Under the pieces are notes generated by a model that made no database searches, was not told the origin of the DNA, and saw nothing but the letters and a program-made list of their open reading frames with translations. This document shows, in pieces, positions 46,762 to 56,507 of a DNA stretch of 64,000 nt. A program made the position numbers and the translations under genes. This stretch comes from Roseobacter sp. CCS2 (GTDB lineage: Bacteria; Pseudomonadota; Alphaproteobacteria; Rhodobacterales; Rhodobacteraceae), in assembly GCF_000169435.1 (NCBI RefSeq), contig NZ_AAYB01000002.1, positions 851,646 to 915,645 on the forward strand, in the 5' to 3' direction. Numbering within the stretch: position 1 is the stretch's first letter; every line of letters begins with the position of its first letter.

Positions 46762-47889
46762 ATGGACGGAGCGCATTCACAAGTTGACCCAGATGGGCTG
46801 ATGGAATTTTCGGTCGTTTTTACTGACCGGTCTTTGAACCACATGTCGCAGGTGTTTCAGGACGTCATGACCGATATCTCATCCATGTTGTGCGAGGTGT
46901 ATAACGCCGATCACATCGCCCTGATCCCCGGTGGTGGCACCTATGGCATGGAAGCTGTCGCACGGCAGTTTGGTGCTGATGCGCATGCGTTTGTTGTGCG
47001 CAACGGTTGGTTTTCCTACCGGTGGAGCCAGATTTTTGAAGCGGGTAATTTTACTGCTAAAACAACCGTGATGAAGGCCCGTCAAGCAGGCAATGACACG
47101 CGCGCGCCCTTTGCCCCGGCCCCGATTGATGACGTGACCGCCGCGATTAAAGACGCGAAACCAGACGTTGTCTTCGCCCCGCATGTGGAAACGTCTGCCG
47201 GGATCATCCTGCCGGACGACTATATCAAGGCACTGGCCGATGCCGCACATGAGGTGGGTGCGCTGATGGTGCTGGATTGCATCGCCTCTGGCTGTGCCTG
47301 GGTCGATATGAAAGCGACGGGTGTTGATGTCCTGATCTCAGCCCCGCAAAAGGGGTGGTCGTCCACACCTTGTGCCGGTCTGGTGATGATGTCCGACCGC
47401 GCCACAGCGCGCATGGCTGAGACGACGTCAAATTCCTTCACTGTGGACCTTAAGAAATGGCACAGCATCATGCAGGCCTATCTGAATGGCGGCTATGCCT
47501 ATCACGCCACGATGCCCACAGATGGGTTGCGGGCATTCCGCGATACGATGTTGGAAACACGTGCATTCGGATTTGAAAAGCTGAAGCAGGCGCAATGGGC
47601 CTTGGGTGATGGCGTCCGCAAGGCGTTGAAGGAGAAAGGGGTTCGGTCTGTTGCGGCTGATGGTTTTGGCGCGCCGGGTGTTGTTGTCAGCTATACCGAC
47701 GATCCTGATATTCAGAACGGATCCAAATTCGCAGCCGAAGGGATGCAGATTGCTGCCGGTGTTCCGTTACAATGTGATGAGCCGGATGATTTCCGGACGT
47801 TCCGATTGGGACTGTTTGGATTGGATAAACTGTATGATGTCGATGCAACGCTCGCGCGTTTGGTGCCGGTCCTGAACAAAGTGCTTTAA
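46762..47889 (+). CDS. Class-V aminotransferase (alanine/serine-glyoxylate type)
   Basis: A 375-aa PLP enzyme of the alanine/serine-glyoxylate aminotransferase group. The PLP Lys is in SAPQKGWSSTPC; GGGTYGMEAVARQF binds the cofactor phosphate, and LDCIASGCAWVD carries the ring-contact Asp. The amino donor is not determined. AAGGAG lies 6 bases before the ATG at 46762 and favours it over 46756. The gene overlaps the end of the convergent UbiH-type gene by 4 bases. Confidence 0.9.
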   Translation: MDGAHSQVDPDGLMEFSVVFTDRSLNHMSQVFQDVMTDISSMLCEVYNADHIALIPGGGTYGMEAVARQFGADAHAFVVRNGWFSYRWSQIFEAGNFTAKTTVMKARQAGNDTRAPFAPAPIDDVTAAIKDAKPDVVFAPHVETSAGIILPDDYIKALADAAHEVGALMVLDCIASGCAWVDMKATGVDVLISAPQKGWSSTPCAGLVMMSDRATARMAETTSNSFTVDLKKWHSIMQAYLNGGYAYHATMPTDGLRAFRDTMLETRAFGFEKLKQAQWALGDGVRKALKEKGVRSVAADGFGAPGVVVSYTDDPDIQNGSKFAAEGMQIAAGVPLQCDEPDDFRTFRLGLFGLDKLYDVDATLARLVPVLNKVL

Positions 47890-49076
47890 CCGGCGCCAAG
47901 CCCCAATTGCATCAAGGATTTACGCACAGGTGCGACGCCGTAAAGCGCCTCGATCCCTTTGGTGCGCAGGGTCTGCATCGCAGGACTGCCAGCAATCGAA
48001 GCGCGGTTGAGTGCATCAATACCTGTGACGCGCAGTTTGATATCAGGGTGACGTTTACGCGCGTAGGCGTCCAGCATCGCAGGCGCGCCAAGCTGATCGG
48101 GCTGTGCCACAGCAAGATCCAGCAAGCATGACAAATCGCGCAATGACATATTCAGCCCCTGCGCGCCAATGGGGGGCATAACATGGGCCGCTTCAGCCAC
48201 CAGCGCTGTGCGCGGTGCGGTCAGATCATGCGCGATCTGACTGATGATCGGCCAAACGCTGCGCCTGCTGACCAGCTTAAGCGGGCCATAAAGAAATGCG
48301 GATCGGTCGTTTGCTGCCGTCTCAAACGCATCGTCATCAAGTGCGGCCAGCCTGTTCACCTCGGCCCCCTGTTCCATCCAGACCACGGCAGAACACGGCT
48401 TGCCATCGTGATCGGGCAGGGGCACCAGTGTGAATGGCCCGCCAGAGCGGTGAATTTCGGTCGAGACATTGTCGTGCGGGGCATCATGGGTCACAGCAAA
48501 AGTCAGTGCTTTTTGCCCGTAGCGCATCGTTTTTACGTCAATCCCCGCGCTTTGACGCACGGGTGATCCGCGGCCATCCGCGCCGATCAACAGCTTGGTG
48601 GCTACTTGGCTGCCATCGGATAGTGTGACAATTGCCTCATCACTGCGCGCCAGCATCTGGGTGAAACCAATACCGGGGCGGAAGTCAACGTTGGGCAGAT
48701 CGGCCAGCCGTGCAACCATTTCCCGCCGCAAGAGCCAGTTGGGCAGATTCCATCCAAACGGCAACTCTGAGATATCGGCGGCGTTAAAGTTGCGGGTCAC
48801 GTGCGCCTCTGTTCCGATATCAACAATGCGCATCACCTGTAGCGGGGTGGCAAATGCGGCAAGGTGGTTCCACAGTCCGGCGGCTTCTAAAAACTGTTGT
48901 GCAGGTTGCAGAAACGCAGTTGTGCGCAGATCAGACCCTGCGGCGTCGCCGGTGGTGACGGGGGGGGTCGGATCAATAATCGTCACGTTGAAACCGGCGG
49001 TTCCAAAAGCCGCAGCAGCGGTTAGCCCGGCGACCCCGCCGCCGGCAATGACGATATCAGTTGAATGGCGTTTCAT
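47886..49076 (-). CDS. UbiH-family FAD monooxygenase (ubiquinone synthesis)
   Basis: A 396-aa flavin hydroxylase of the UbiH/UbiF/UbiL group. The N-terminal FAD fingerprint is VIAGGGVAGL. The second motif is LLIGADGRGSPVRQ. The third reads VAEAAHVMPPIGAQGLNMSLRD, with Glu where Asp is usual in GDAAH. It likely hydroxylates a polyprenyl-phenol intermediate of ubiquinone; the ring position cannot be told. Confidence 0.88.
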   Translation of the reverse strand: MKRHSTDIVIAGGGVAGLTAAAAFGTAGFNVTIIDPTPPVTTGDAAGSDLRTTAFLQPAQQFLEAAGLWNHLAAFATPLQVMRIVDIGTEAHVTRNFNAADISELPFGWNLPNWLLRREMVARLADLPNVDFRPGIGFTQMLARSDEAIVTLSDGSQVATKLLIGADGRGSPVRQSAGIDVKTMRYGQKALTFAVTHDAPHDNVSTEIHRSGGPFTLVPLPDHDGKPCSAVVWMEQGAEVNRLAALDDDAFETAANDRSAFLYGPLKLVSRRSVWPIISQIAHDLTAPRTALVAEAAHVMPPIGAQGLNMSLRDLSCLLDLAVAQPDQLGAPAMLDAYARKRHPDIKLRVTGIDALNRASIAGSPAMQTLRTKGIEALYGVAPVRKSLMQLGLGAG

Positions 49077-49114
49077 GCCTATAACATAGGTCCTTGGCCT
49101 TGGGGCGGAAAGGG

Positions 49115-49762
49115 TTAGCGCACAAGCTGCGACAAGAAATCCGGCAAATGGTTCGTATGATGGTGAATGTGGTCAGCATCTTGCGGGTCGTCGTGCACAT
49201 GAACCGTGCGCATCCCCAAGGCATGCGGCACCGCGAGGTTGCGTGCCTCATCCTCGAACATAGCTGCTTTTGTGGGCGTTACCCCATCTTTGGCGAAAAC
49301 GGCAGAGAATGCATATTGTGTTGGTTTCGGTTTGAAATCAGCATGTTCCACCCCATAAACCGCATCAAACTGTACGGTCAGACCACGGGCGGCCAGTACG
49401 CGTTTGGCGTGATTATGAGAGCCATTTGTAAACACGATTTTGCGTCCCGGCAGCGCTTTGATGGCCTGCGACAGTGCTTGATCTTCTTCCAGATGCGAGA
49501 TGTCGATGTCGTGCACATCAGCCAGAAAGTGATGCGGATCAACGTCATAATGCGCCATCAGCCCGGTAAGGGTCGACCCATATGCGGTCCAGTAATCGTG
49601 GCACAGCTTTAGCGCGCCGGCCTGATCCAGCCCGGTCAATCGTTCCACATATGCCGAAAACCGCCCGTCCATCTGGCCAAAAAGATCGGCCGATGGGGGG
49701 TAAAGCGTATTGTCGAGATCAAAAACCCATGTGTCCACATGGGCAAAATGTTTGGCTACCAT
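49115..49762 (-). CDS. HAD-family hydrolase, pyrimidine 5'-nucleotidase type
   Basis: A 215-aa phosphatase. Motif I is VFDLDNTLYP (nucleophile and acid Asp), motif II is FTNGS, motif III Lys is in DFKPKPTQYAF, and motif IV is MFEDEARN. The DLDNTLYP and YGSTL parts match the yeast Sdt1-like pyrimidine 5'-nucleotidase group common in alphaproteobacteria. The substrate is inferred. The start ATG gives MVAKHFAHVDTWVFDLD. It is divergent from the GntR gene with about 100 bases between. Confidence 0.88.
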   Translation of the reverse strand: MVAKHFAHVDTWVFDLDNTLYPPSADLFGQMDGRFSAYVERLTGLDQAGALKLCHDYWTAYGSTLTGLMAHYDVDPHHFLADVHDIDISHLEEDQALSQAIKALPGRKIVFTNGSHNHAKRVLAARGLTVQFDAVYGVEHADFKPKPTQYAFSAVFAKDGVTPTKAAMFEDEARNLAVPHALGMRTVHVHDDPQDADHIHHHTNHLPDFLSQLVR

Positions 49763-49863
49763 TGGTGCAGATTATGCGGCGTCGTTGGCGACCGCAATCG
49801 CTTTGGCTTGATTGCGGGGCGGGCAGGGGCGTATGCTTGGTACAGCACGAAAGGTACCACCCC

Positions 49864-50517
49864 ATGCACGACCAACGCGCGTCCCAGAAAGACGCCTATG
49901 CCCTGATCCTCGAAGCGATTGACAGCCATGTTTATAAACCCGGCGATCGGCTGGTCGAAAGTGAACTGGCCGAACGGTTTGGCGTATCGCGCACACCGAT
50001 CCGAGAAGCATTGCAGCGTCTGGAAACGCAGTCGTTGCTGACGCGCGACGGGCGGTCATTGATTGTGGCGTCACTGGATCATTCCCAGCTATCAGAACTT
50101 TACGTTGTGCGCGGCGAACTGGAAGGGTTGGCCGCCCGGCTCGCGGCCCGTCACGCCACCCCCGAAGAGGTGAAGGTGCTGCGCGACATGCTTGATGATG
50201 ATCAAAAGCTGGTTGGTGATCCAAAAGCGTTAAGTCGGGCCAACAGACGGTTTCACAAGCAAATACATCTTGCGTCACACAACCGTTTTTTGGTCCAGCA
50301 GTTGGATTTGGTACATCGATCTATGGCGCTTTTGGCAACAACATCCATCGCAGCAGAAGGCCGGGGGGATGAAACGCTGCAAGAACATGCAGCAATCGTC
50401 AGTGCGATTGAGGCCGGGGATGGGGACGCCGCTTATCAGGCATTGCGCGACCACATATCAGAGGCGTTTGTGACTCGCCTGAAACTGGATGCAGAAGCTG
50501 TGGAAGCTGCAGAATAG
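49864..50517 (+). CDS. GntR-family regulator (FCD subfamily)
   Basis: A 217-aa repressor-type protein. The winged HTH (YKPGDRLVESELAERFGVS then RTPIREALQRLE) is at 25-65, and an all-helical FCD effector domain follows with metal-binding His candidates (ANRRFHKQIHLASHN, RDHISEAF). Ligand and targets are unknown. AAAGG lies about 9 bases before the ATG at 49864; the frame extends upstream to 49582 without support. Confidence 0.92.
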   Translation: MHDQRASQKDAYALILEAIDSHVYKPGDRLVESELAERFGVSRTPIREALQRLETQSLLTRDGRSLIVASLDHSQLSELYVVRGELEGLAARLAARHATPEEVKVLRDMLDDDQKLVGDPKALSRANRRFHKQIHLASHNRFLVQQLDLVHRSMALLATTSIAAEGRGDETLQEHAAIVSAIEAGDGDAAYQALRDHISEAFVTRLKLDAEAVEAAE

Positions 50518-50623
50518 CCCTACTGCAGCCCACTTAGAAAAGTGCACGAAGCAAACCTAAACACGTCGACACACAACTAACTACTTCGTGGGTGCAATTT
50601 GACCTAAATGGGTTAATGGATGG

Positions 50624-51760
50624 TTAAGCGCTCATTGCTTTTACAAATCTTTCGAACAAATAATAGCTGTCCTGCGGGCCGGGACTTGCCTCTGGGTGAT
50701 ATTGCACGCTGAAGACCGGGCGGTTGGCGATGCGAATCCCGCAATTACTGCCATCAAACAGTGACACATGGGTTTCCTCTACGCCGTCGGGCAGGGTCTG
50801 GCTATCGACGGTGAAGCCATGGTTCATCGACGTGATCTCGACCTTGCCGGTTTCCATGTCTTTTACCGGGTGGTTCGCCCCATGATGACCGTGGTTCATC
50901 TTGATCGTCTTTGCCCCGACAGCGAGGGCCAGCATCTGGTGGCCAAGGCAGATGCCAAAGACGGGCAGGTCCGCGTCCAAAACACCTTTGATCATCGGCA
51001 CCGCGTATTTCCCCGTCGCCGCCGGATCGCCCGGACCGTTGGACAGGAACACGCCGTCGGGGTTTAATGCCAATACATCTTCGGCGGTTGCTGTTGCAGG
51101 CAATACAGTCACATCGCACCCTGCACTGGCAAGGCAGCGCAAAATATTGCGCTTTGCGCCAAAATCAATCGCGACAACCTTGTGTTGAGGGTCGGTCTGC
51201 GGTGAATAGCCCTCTGGCCACGCCCACCGCATTTCATTCCATGTGTAGGACTGTGCGCAGGTTACATCTTTGGCCAGGTCAAGCCCCTCAAGCCCTTGGA
51301 AAGCCCGCGCTTTCTGGACAAGCGCCTCAATATCAAAATGCCCGTCAGGATTATGGGCCAGCGCCACATGCGGCGCGCCTTGCTGTCGGATCGCCCGTGT
51401 CAGACGGCGGGTGTCCACACCGCCCATCCCGATACGGTTACGCTTGGCCAGCCATGTCGTTAGCTCCTCGGTCGCGCGCCAGTTTGATGATTGGGTGGGG
51501 TCCCATTTCACAACCATGCCTTCGGCAACCGGGTCAGCAGTTTCATCGTCTTCGGGGTTTACACCAGTGTTGCCAATGTGGGGGAACGTGAAAGTGACAA
51601 CCTGGCCCGCATAAGACGGGTCCGTCATGATTTCCTGATAACCGGTCATCGCTGTGTTAAAACAAAGCTCTGCGACGGTTTCACCGGTCGCGCCAAAACC
51701 CATACCGTAGAAGATGGTTCCATCCGCGAGGGCCAGACAAGCCGTTGGTTTCTGCGCCAT
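50624..51760 (-). CDS. carA: Carbamoyl-phosphate synthase small subunit
   Basis: Glutaminase subunit delivering ammonia to CarB for arginine and pyrimidine synthesis. The class-I GATase nucleophile Cys is in FGICLGHQML; HPEASPGPQDS has the triad His and Glu. The N-terminus (LALADGTIFYGMGFGA) is typical. GGGGAG lies 7 bases before ATG 51760, preferred to an in-frame TTG at 51766. The length is 378 aa. carB is not adjacent. It is divergent from the YqeY gene. Confidence 0.98.
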   Translation of the reverse strand: MAQKPTACLALADGTIFYGMGFGATGETVAELCFNTAMTGYQEIMTDPSYAGQVVTFTFPHIGNTGVNPEDDETADPVAEGMVVKWDPTQSSNWRATEELTTWLAKRNRIGMGGVDTRRLTRAIRQQGAPHVALAHNPDGHFDIEALVQKARAFQGLEGLDLAKDVTCAQSYTWNEMRWAWPEGYSPQTDPQHKVVAIDFGAKRNILRCLASAGCDVTVLPATATAEDVLALNPDGVFLSNGPGDPAATGKYAVPMIKGVLDADLPVFGICLGHQMLALAVGAKTIKMNHGHHGANHPVKDMETGKVEITSMNHGFTVDSQTLPDGVEETHVSLFDGSNCGIRIANRPVFSVQYHPEASPGPQDSYYLFERFVKAMSA

Positions 51761-51934
51761 AATCAATCTCCCCAGATGTCAAATTGTGCCGGGTGTACGC
51801 AGGCCGGGGGCCTTGGTCAAGGGCGGATTGCGGCCTTGCAAACAAGGGGTGACGTCGCGGCGATGGACCTTGTCACCGGGCCCTGCGCCCACTATGTTGG
51901 CTATTCGTTTGACGAAAATGTACGGGACACATTT

Positions 51935-52396
51935 ATGGACATGCGCGACCGGGTCAATGCGGCCCTTAAGGATGCAATGCGTTCGAAAGAAGCAGATCGC
52001 CTTTCAACGCTACGGCTAATCAATGCGGCGATTAAAGACAAAGATATCGCCGCCCGCGGATCCGGCGACGATGAGGCCGGGGTCAGTAACGACGATATCC
52101 TTGCGATTATGGGCCGGATGGTCAAACAGCGCCAAGAAAGCGCGCGCGCCTATGAAGAAGGCGGGCGGCTTGAGCTGGCTGAGAAGGAATTGTCCGAGAT
52201 CAAGATCATCGAGGAATTTCTGCCCAAGCAACTGAGCGAAGCCGAAGCCACCAGGGCCGTTGACGCGGCCATTGCCGAAGTTGGTGCACAGAGTATCCGG
52301 GACATGGGCAAGGTGATGGGTGTACTGAAGGGCAAATACACTGGTCGGATGGATTTCGGCAAAGCGGGTCCGATGGTCAAGGATCGCTTGGGATAG
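51935..52396 (+). CDS. GatB/YqeY domain protein
   Basis: A 153-aa protein consisting only of a YqeY domain, the tRNA-binding tail fold found on GatB. Conserved parts are DAMRSKEADRLSTLRLINAAIKD shown over residues about 13-35, EFLPKQLSEAE, and MGKVMGVLKGKY. Free YqeY proteins have no firm function; a tRNA-linked role is inferred. A GACATTT spacer and ATG at 51935 or 51941 fit. It is divergent from carA, an order seen in other alphaproteobacteria. Confidence 0.92.
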   Translation: MDMRDRVNAALKDAMRSKEADRLSTLRLINAAIKDKDIAARGSGDDEAGVSNDDILAIMGRMVKQRQESARAYEEGGRLELAEKELSEIKIIEEFLPKQLSEAEATRAVDAAIAEVGAQSIRDMGKVMGVLKGKYTGRMDFGKAGPMVKDRLG

Positions 52397-52416
52397 AATA
52401 GGTGGTATTGTCCGTC

Positions 52417-52905
52417 TTAAGGGCGTAGCGCGCTTTTGAGTTCATCGTAGAGTGCCAGCCGTTCTTCGGCATCCAGAAACGCACCAATCTCAACCTCGCG
52501 GTCGCCGCCGCGTAGCGTGATATAGTTCTCAACCGGCCCGCCTTTCGGGTGCAGATGCACAGTCACCCAATAGCGGTTCGCTTCCCATTCCTGTGTGTCG
52601 CCTTTGGGATTGTGCCGGGTAAGTTGCGCGCGCGCTTCATCCACTGTGAGTTCTTCCAATACCTCACCACGACGGTAGCTGACATGCAGCGCATACCAGA
52701 CGCCCGCGATCATTAGCCCAAAGAACGGCAGCAGCCCCCACATCACAGCTTGTCCGATCAGCGTCAGTAAAGGCAACGATACCAGTGCTGCGGTGCCGCC
52801 GATGAACAGAACAAAATCCTTACGCAGCAATGACCGATAGGGCCAAAGGCTAAGTTGCCATTCGACTTTTTCGTATGGTGGTTCTGGGGTCCATTCGTAA
52901 GGCAT
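52417..52905 (-). CDS. DUF2244 inner membrane protein
   Basis: A 162-aa protein with two membrane helices (FVLFIGGTAALVSLPLLTL and MWGLLPFFGLMIAGVWYAL). The C-terminal domain has YWVTVHLHPKGGPVENYITL and GAFLDAEERLALYDEL, the DUF2244 pattern. The family is often found near cytochrome oxidase genes; ctaD is about 1 kb away. Function is unknown. It is divergent from the phosphodiesterase gene. Confidence 0.88.
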   Translation of the reverse strand: MPYEWTPEPPYEKVEWQLSLWPYRSLLRKDFVLFIGGTAALVSLPLLTLIGQAVMWGLLPFFGLMIAGVWYALHVSYRRGEVLEELTVDEARAQLTRHNPKGDTQEWEANRYWVTVHLHPKGGPVENYITLRGGDREVEIGAFLDAEERLALYDELKSALRP

Positions 52906-53033
52906 AAATTGGTTTTATCGTGGTCAGCGTCAGGATCAACCGTGGCAGACAGTCGCTTCTGCGGAACATTGCGATCCGGATGGGTGTACGCCAAGCTTGG
53001 TGGGGTAAGCAATCGACATAGAACAGGCGCGCA

Positions 53034-53822
53034 ATGACAAAGATTATCTGGATGTCAGATCCGCATTTCCAAATGACCGGTACCATAGATGGGTTGGATC
53101 CACGTGTGCGGTTGAAGGCCGCCATTACGTATCTCAATACTCATTACACTGATGCTGATTTTGCGGTGCTGACGGGCGATTTGGTGGGGGACGACATTGT
53201 CGAAGACTACACCGGCATTGCCGAATACCTGGCGAAATCTCAGGTTTCGATTTACCCCCTGATGGGTAACAATGATGAACGTGAAAGCTTTCGTGCGCAT
53301 TTACCGCTGCCCGCTGATGGGATGCCTGATTTCATACAGTACGTCGTGGATACCCCGGATCAGACATTTATCTGCCTTGATACACATAAAGTAGGATCGC
53401 ATGCGGGGCAGTTTTGCAGCGCGCGCCAAGCGTGGCTGGATCAGGTGCTTGCCAAAGACCCGCTAAAGCCTGCCTATATCTTCATGCACCATCCGCCGCT
53501 TAATTTGGGGTTGCCACCGCAAGATGAAATCATGCTGGAAGATAGTGACGCATTTCTGGATATCGTCAGCGCACACAACAACGTCAAACACTTGTTCATG
53601 GGGCATGTGCATCGCCCAACGGCAGGGACGGTGAAAGGCATTCCATTTGCAACGATCGGGGCCTTGTCGTTTCAGGCGCCAGCACCCCAACCAGCTTGGC
53701 ATTGGGACAGTTTTGTTCTGGCCAAAGAGGCCCCACAACTAGGCGTTTTGCTGATTGAGAACGACAAAGTTGTCCTGCAATACACCCAGTTTTGCGACTA
53801 CGACGTTGGCGTTGAAACCTAG
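53034..53822 (+). CDS. CpdA-like metallophosphoesterase
   Basis: A 262-aa calcineurin-like phosphodiesterase resembling the cAMP phosphodiesterase CpdA. Dimetal ligands are in MSDPHFQ (Asp, His), LTGDLVGDD (Asp), MGNNDERE (Asn), MHHPPLN (His) and GHVHRP (two His). There is no signal peptide. The substrate could be cAMP or another phosphodiester. The ribosome site is weak. A bidirectional terminator separates it from convergent ctaD. Confidence 0.88.
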   Translation: MTKIIWMSDPHFQMTGTIDGLDPRVRLKAAITYLNTHYTDADFAVLTGDLVGDDIVEDYTGIAEYLAKSQVSIYPLMGNNDERESFRAHLPLPADGMPDFIQYVVDTPDQTFICLDTHKVGSHAGQFCSARQAWLDQVLAKDPLKPAYIFMHHPPLNLGLPPQDEIMLEDSDAFLDIVSAHNNVKHLFMGHVHRPTAGTVKGIPFATIGALSFQAPAPQPAWHWDSFVLAKEAPQLGVLLIENDKVVLQYTQFCDYDVGVET

Positions 53823-53832
53823 GCGCAAATGA

Positions 53833-53863
53833 AAAAGGCCCCGCCAAATTGGCAGGGCCTTTT
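53833..53863. terminator. Bidirectional terminator between the phosphodiesterase gene and ctaD
   Basis: A 14-bp stem with one mismatch (arms 53833-53846 and 53850-53863), with A4 on one side and T4 on the other, so it can stop transcription from both convergent genes. Confidence 0.85.
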
Positions 53864-53884
53864 CTATTCAATACTCAACAACCG

Positions 53885-55558
53885 TCAGTGCGAATGCTGC
53901 TTATCCCAGTCAGACTGCTTTGGTAGCGTTTCGAACGTGTGCTCTGGTGGTGGGGACGGCAGTGTCCACTCCAGCGTATCTGCATATTCGTTCCAAGGGT
54001 TGTTCTCGGTCACGCGCTTGCCCTTGGTCAGGGTCCAGACCATCACGCCGATGAAGAACAGGAACGAAGCGAATGACAGGAATGCACCCCAGCTTGAGAT
54101 GTAGTTCCAATATGCAAATGCTTCTGGGTAGTCGATGTAGCGGCGTGGCATCCCCTGACGGCCCAGAAAGTGCTGTGGGAAGAACGTCAGGTTTGCACCA
54201 ATGAACATCGCCCAGAAGTGCAGCTTGCCTGCCCATTCAGGATACATGCGGCCCGACATTTTCGGCAGGTAAAAGTAGATACCCGCAAAGATCGAGAAGA
54301 CCGCACCAAGGCTCATCACATAGTGGAAGTGGGCCACAACATAGTAGGTGTCGTGATACACACGGTCCACACCGGCCTGTGACAACACGATGCCTGTGAC
54401 ACCGCCCAAAGTGAACAGGAACAGAAAGCCCATTGCCCAAAGCATTGGTGTTTTAAATTCAACAGAACCGCCCCACATGGTCGCGATCCAGCTAAAGATC
54501 TTCACACCTGTCGGCACTGCGATGACCATGGTTGCCAGCATAAAGTAGGACTGCTGCGTCAACGACATACCCACTGTGTACATGTGGTGTGCCCAAACGA
54601 CAAAGCCCAGAACACCGATGGCAACCATCGCGTAAACCATCGGCAGATAGCCAAAGATAGGCTTGCGGCTGAAGGTTGCGATGATGTGGCTGATGATACC
54701 AAAACCAGGAATGATGATGATGTATACTTCCGGGTGCCCGAAGAACCACAAAATGTGCTGATAAAGAACCGGGTCACCACCACCCTCTGGTTGGAAGAAT
54801 GTTGTGCCAAAGTTCCGGTCAGTCAGCAGCATGGTAATCGCACCGGCCAAAACAGGCAGGGCGAGAAGGATCAACCAAGCGGTGACAAAGATCGACCAGG
54901 CAAACAGCGGCACCTTGTGCAGCGTCATGCCGGGTGCGCGCATGTTCAGGAACGTCGTGATCATGTTGATCGCACCAAGGATTGATGACGCACCTGATAA
55001 GTGCACCGCAAAGATCGCGAGGTCCATCGACATGCCAGTCTCGGACGTGGACAGCGGCGCATACATCACCCAGCCAACGCCAGAACCGGCCTGACCATTG
55101 CCACCGGGGGCCAGCATGGACGCCACACCAAGAGATGCACCGGCCACGAACATCCAGTAAGACAGGTTGTTCAGACGTGGGAATGCCATATCCGGCGCAC
55201 CGATTTGCAATGGCATGAAATAGTTACCAAAGCCGCCAAAGAGGGCTGGAATAACCACAAAGAACATCATCAAGATACCGTGGTAGGTGATCAAAACGTT
55301 CCAAAGGTGGCCGTTCGGCGTACATGTTCCGGCCTCGGCTGCGAACAAACGTGCGCCTTCAAGACACATGTATTGCACGCCGGGCTCCATCAGCTCCATG
55401 CGCATGTAAACGGTAAAGGCGACCGAGATAAAGCCAAGGATACCTGCTGTGAACAGGTACAAAATGCCGATATCTTTATGGTTTGTGGACATAAACCAGC
55501 GGGTAAAGAAACCACGCTCGTCTTCGTGTGTGTCGCCGTGGATGGCTGCGTCTGCCAT
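53885..55558 (-). CDS. ctaD: Cytochrome c oxidase subunit I (aa3 type)
   Basis: Catalytic membrane subunit of the respiratory haem-copper oxidase with twelve helices. The haem a ligand is in [11 protein letters not shown], the CuB His and cross-linked Tyr are in FGHPEVYI, the other CuB His pair is VWAHHMY, and the haem a3/a ligands are in [11 protein letters not shown]. At 557 aa it is of normal length. GAGGAG precedes the ATG at 55558; the upstream frame to 55672 lacks support. The other cta genes are not in the window. Confidence 0.98.
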   Translation of the reverse strand: MADAAIHGDTHEDERGFFTRWFMSTNHKDIGILYLFTAGILGFISVAFTVYMRMELMEPGVQYMCLEGARLFAAEAGTCTPNGHLWNVLITYHGILMMFFVVIPALFGGFGNYFMPLQIGAPDMAFPRLNNLSYWMFVAGASLGVASMLAPGGNGQAGSGVGWVMYAPLSTSETGMSMDLAIFAVHLSGASSILGAINMITTFLNMRAPGMTLHKVPLFAWSIFVTAWLILLALPVLAGAITMLLTDRNFGTTFFQPEGGGDPVLYQHILWFFGHPEVYIIIIPGFGIISHIIATFSRKPIFGYLPMVYAMVAIGVLGFVVWAHHMYTVGMSLTQQSYFMLATMVIAVPTGVKIFSWIATMWGGSVEFKTPMLWAMGFLFLFTLGGVTGIVLSQAGVDRVYHDTYYVVAHFHYVMSLGAVFSIFAGIYFYLPKMSGRMYPEWAGKLHFWAMFIGANLTFFPQHFLGRQGMPRRYIDYPEAFAYWNYISSWGAFLSFASFLFFIGVMVWTLTKGKRVTENNPWNEYADTLEWTLPSPPPEHTFETLPKQSDWDKQHSH

Positions 55559-55794
55559 TTGGCTCTCCTCGTATTGGCTACTTTGAACACCGCCGAGTCG
55601 TTGCACGGCAATCGTTTGGCATCGTTCTAAAGAGTTGGGGTTTAAGGAGCAATAAGCGATACGCCTTTGCATTGGGTTATATTGGCGCAGTCAAAAAGCT
55701 GGCTTTGCACAAAAAATACCAAGATTGGCCTGTGCAATTGAACAATCATGGGCGATGTGTTGGCACATGATCCAGAACGAAAGCGAACACTCTG

Positions 55795-56433
55795 ATGACA
55801 GACGCCAAAGCCCGATTTGACCTGTTGTGGTGCGGCTTTGTTGTTTGCCTGCTGTTGGTCCTTGTCACCGTTGCGCACATGCAAATCACGATTTGGTCTG
55901 ACTACGTTGGTTTTTCCAGCAACCGTGATTTCTATTTCAGCGTGCGGCACCCGGTCCGGGCGATGATCCGCGATGGTATATTCCTGTCAGGATTGGCTGG
56001 CATTGGCACTGGGCTGTTTTTACTATGGCGACGGTCGCGATATGTGGCGCTGCAAGGATTATTGGTGATTGCAGGCACCTGCGTCAGCTTTTGCTTGATG
56101 ATCATGTTGTTGATATTTGTGTTCACAATCTTTGTGCTACTGCGTGGCGACGCGGATATGCGAAATATCGTAACCATCATTTTGCAAATGCTGCCGTCGG
56201 TTACTGCATTGGTCGCGATCAGTTTGTTTTTTAAGCGTGTCAGGCAACATGCCAAAGGGCTGCGATGGTGTCTCGGGGTCAGTATGGCGGTGTTAAGCGC
56301 GCAGGGCATCTGGTTGCTGGACGACGGCGTGTACAGTTTTTTGTTGGTTGCCGCTATCTGTATCGCGGTTCTTGCGACCATTGTTGTATTGGTACTGAGT
56401 GGCGACAAATCACACCGTGAAAAGGCCCTGTAA
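55795..56433 (+). CDS. Multispanning membrane protein, unknown function
   Basis: I do not recognise this 212-aa protein. About six hydrophobic segments are visible (for example FVVCLLLVLVTVAH, FLSGLAGIGTGLFLLW, SFCLMIMLLIFVFTIFVLL, FLLVAAICIAVLATIVVLVL), with an external-looking loop after the first. It is divergent from ctaD and upstream of the YbdK-type gene on the same strand, 74 bases away. The ribosome site is weak. Confidence 0.75.
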   Translation: MTDAKARFDLLWCGFVVCLLLVLVTVAHMQITIWSDYVGFSSNRDFYFSVRHPVRAMIRDGIFLSGLAGIGTGLFLLWRRSRYVALQGLLVIAGTCVSFCLMIMLLIFVFTIFVLLRGDADMRNIVTIILQMLPSVTALVAISLFFKRVRQHAKGLRWCLGVSMAVLSAQGIWLLDDGVYSFLLVAAICIAVLATIVVLVLSGDKSHREKAL

Positions 56434-56507
56434 CCTCTTTTTATTACTAATCCCCTCGCCGTGACGCAACATCCGGTCTAGGTTGAAGTTTCAGAGTGGG
56501 GGTAGCA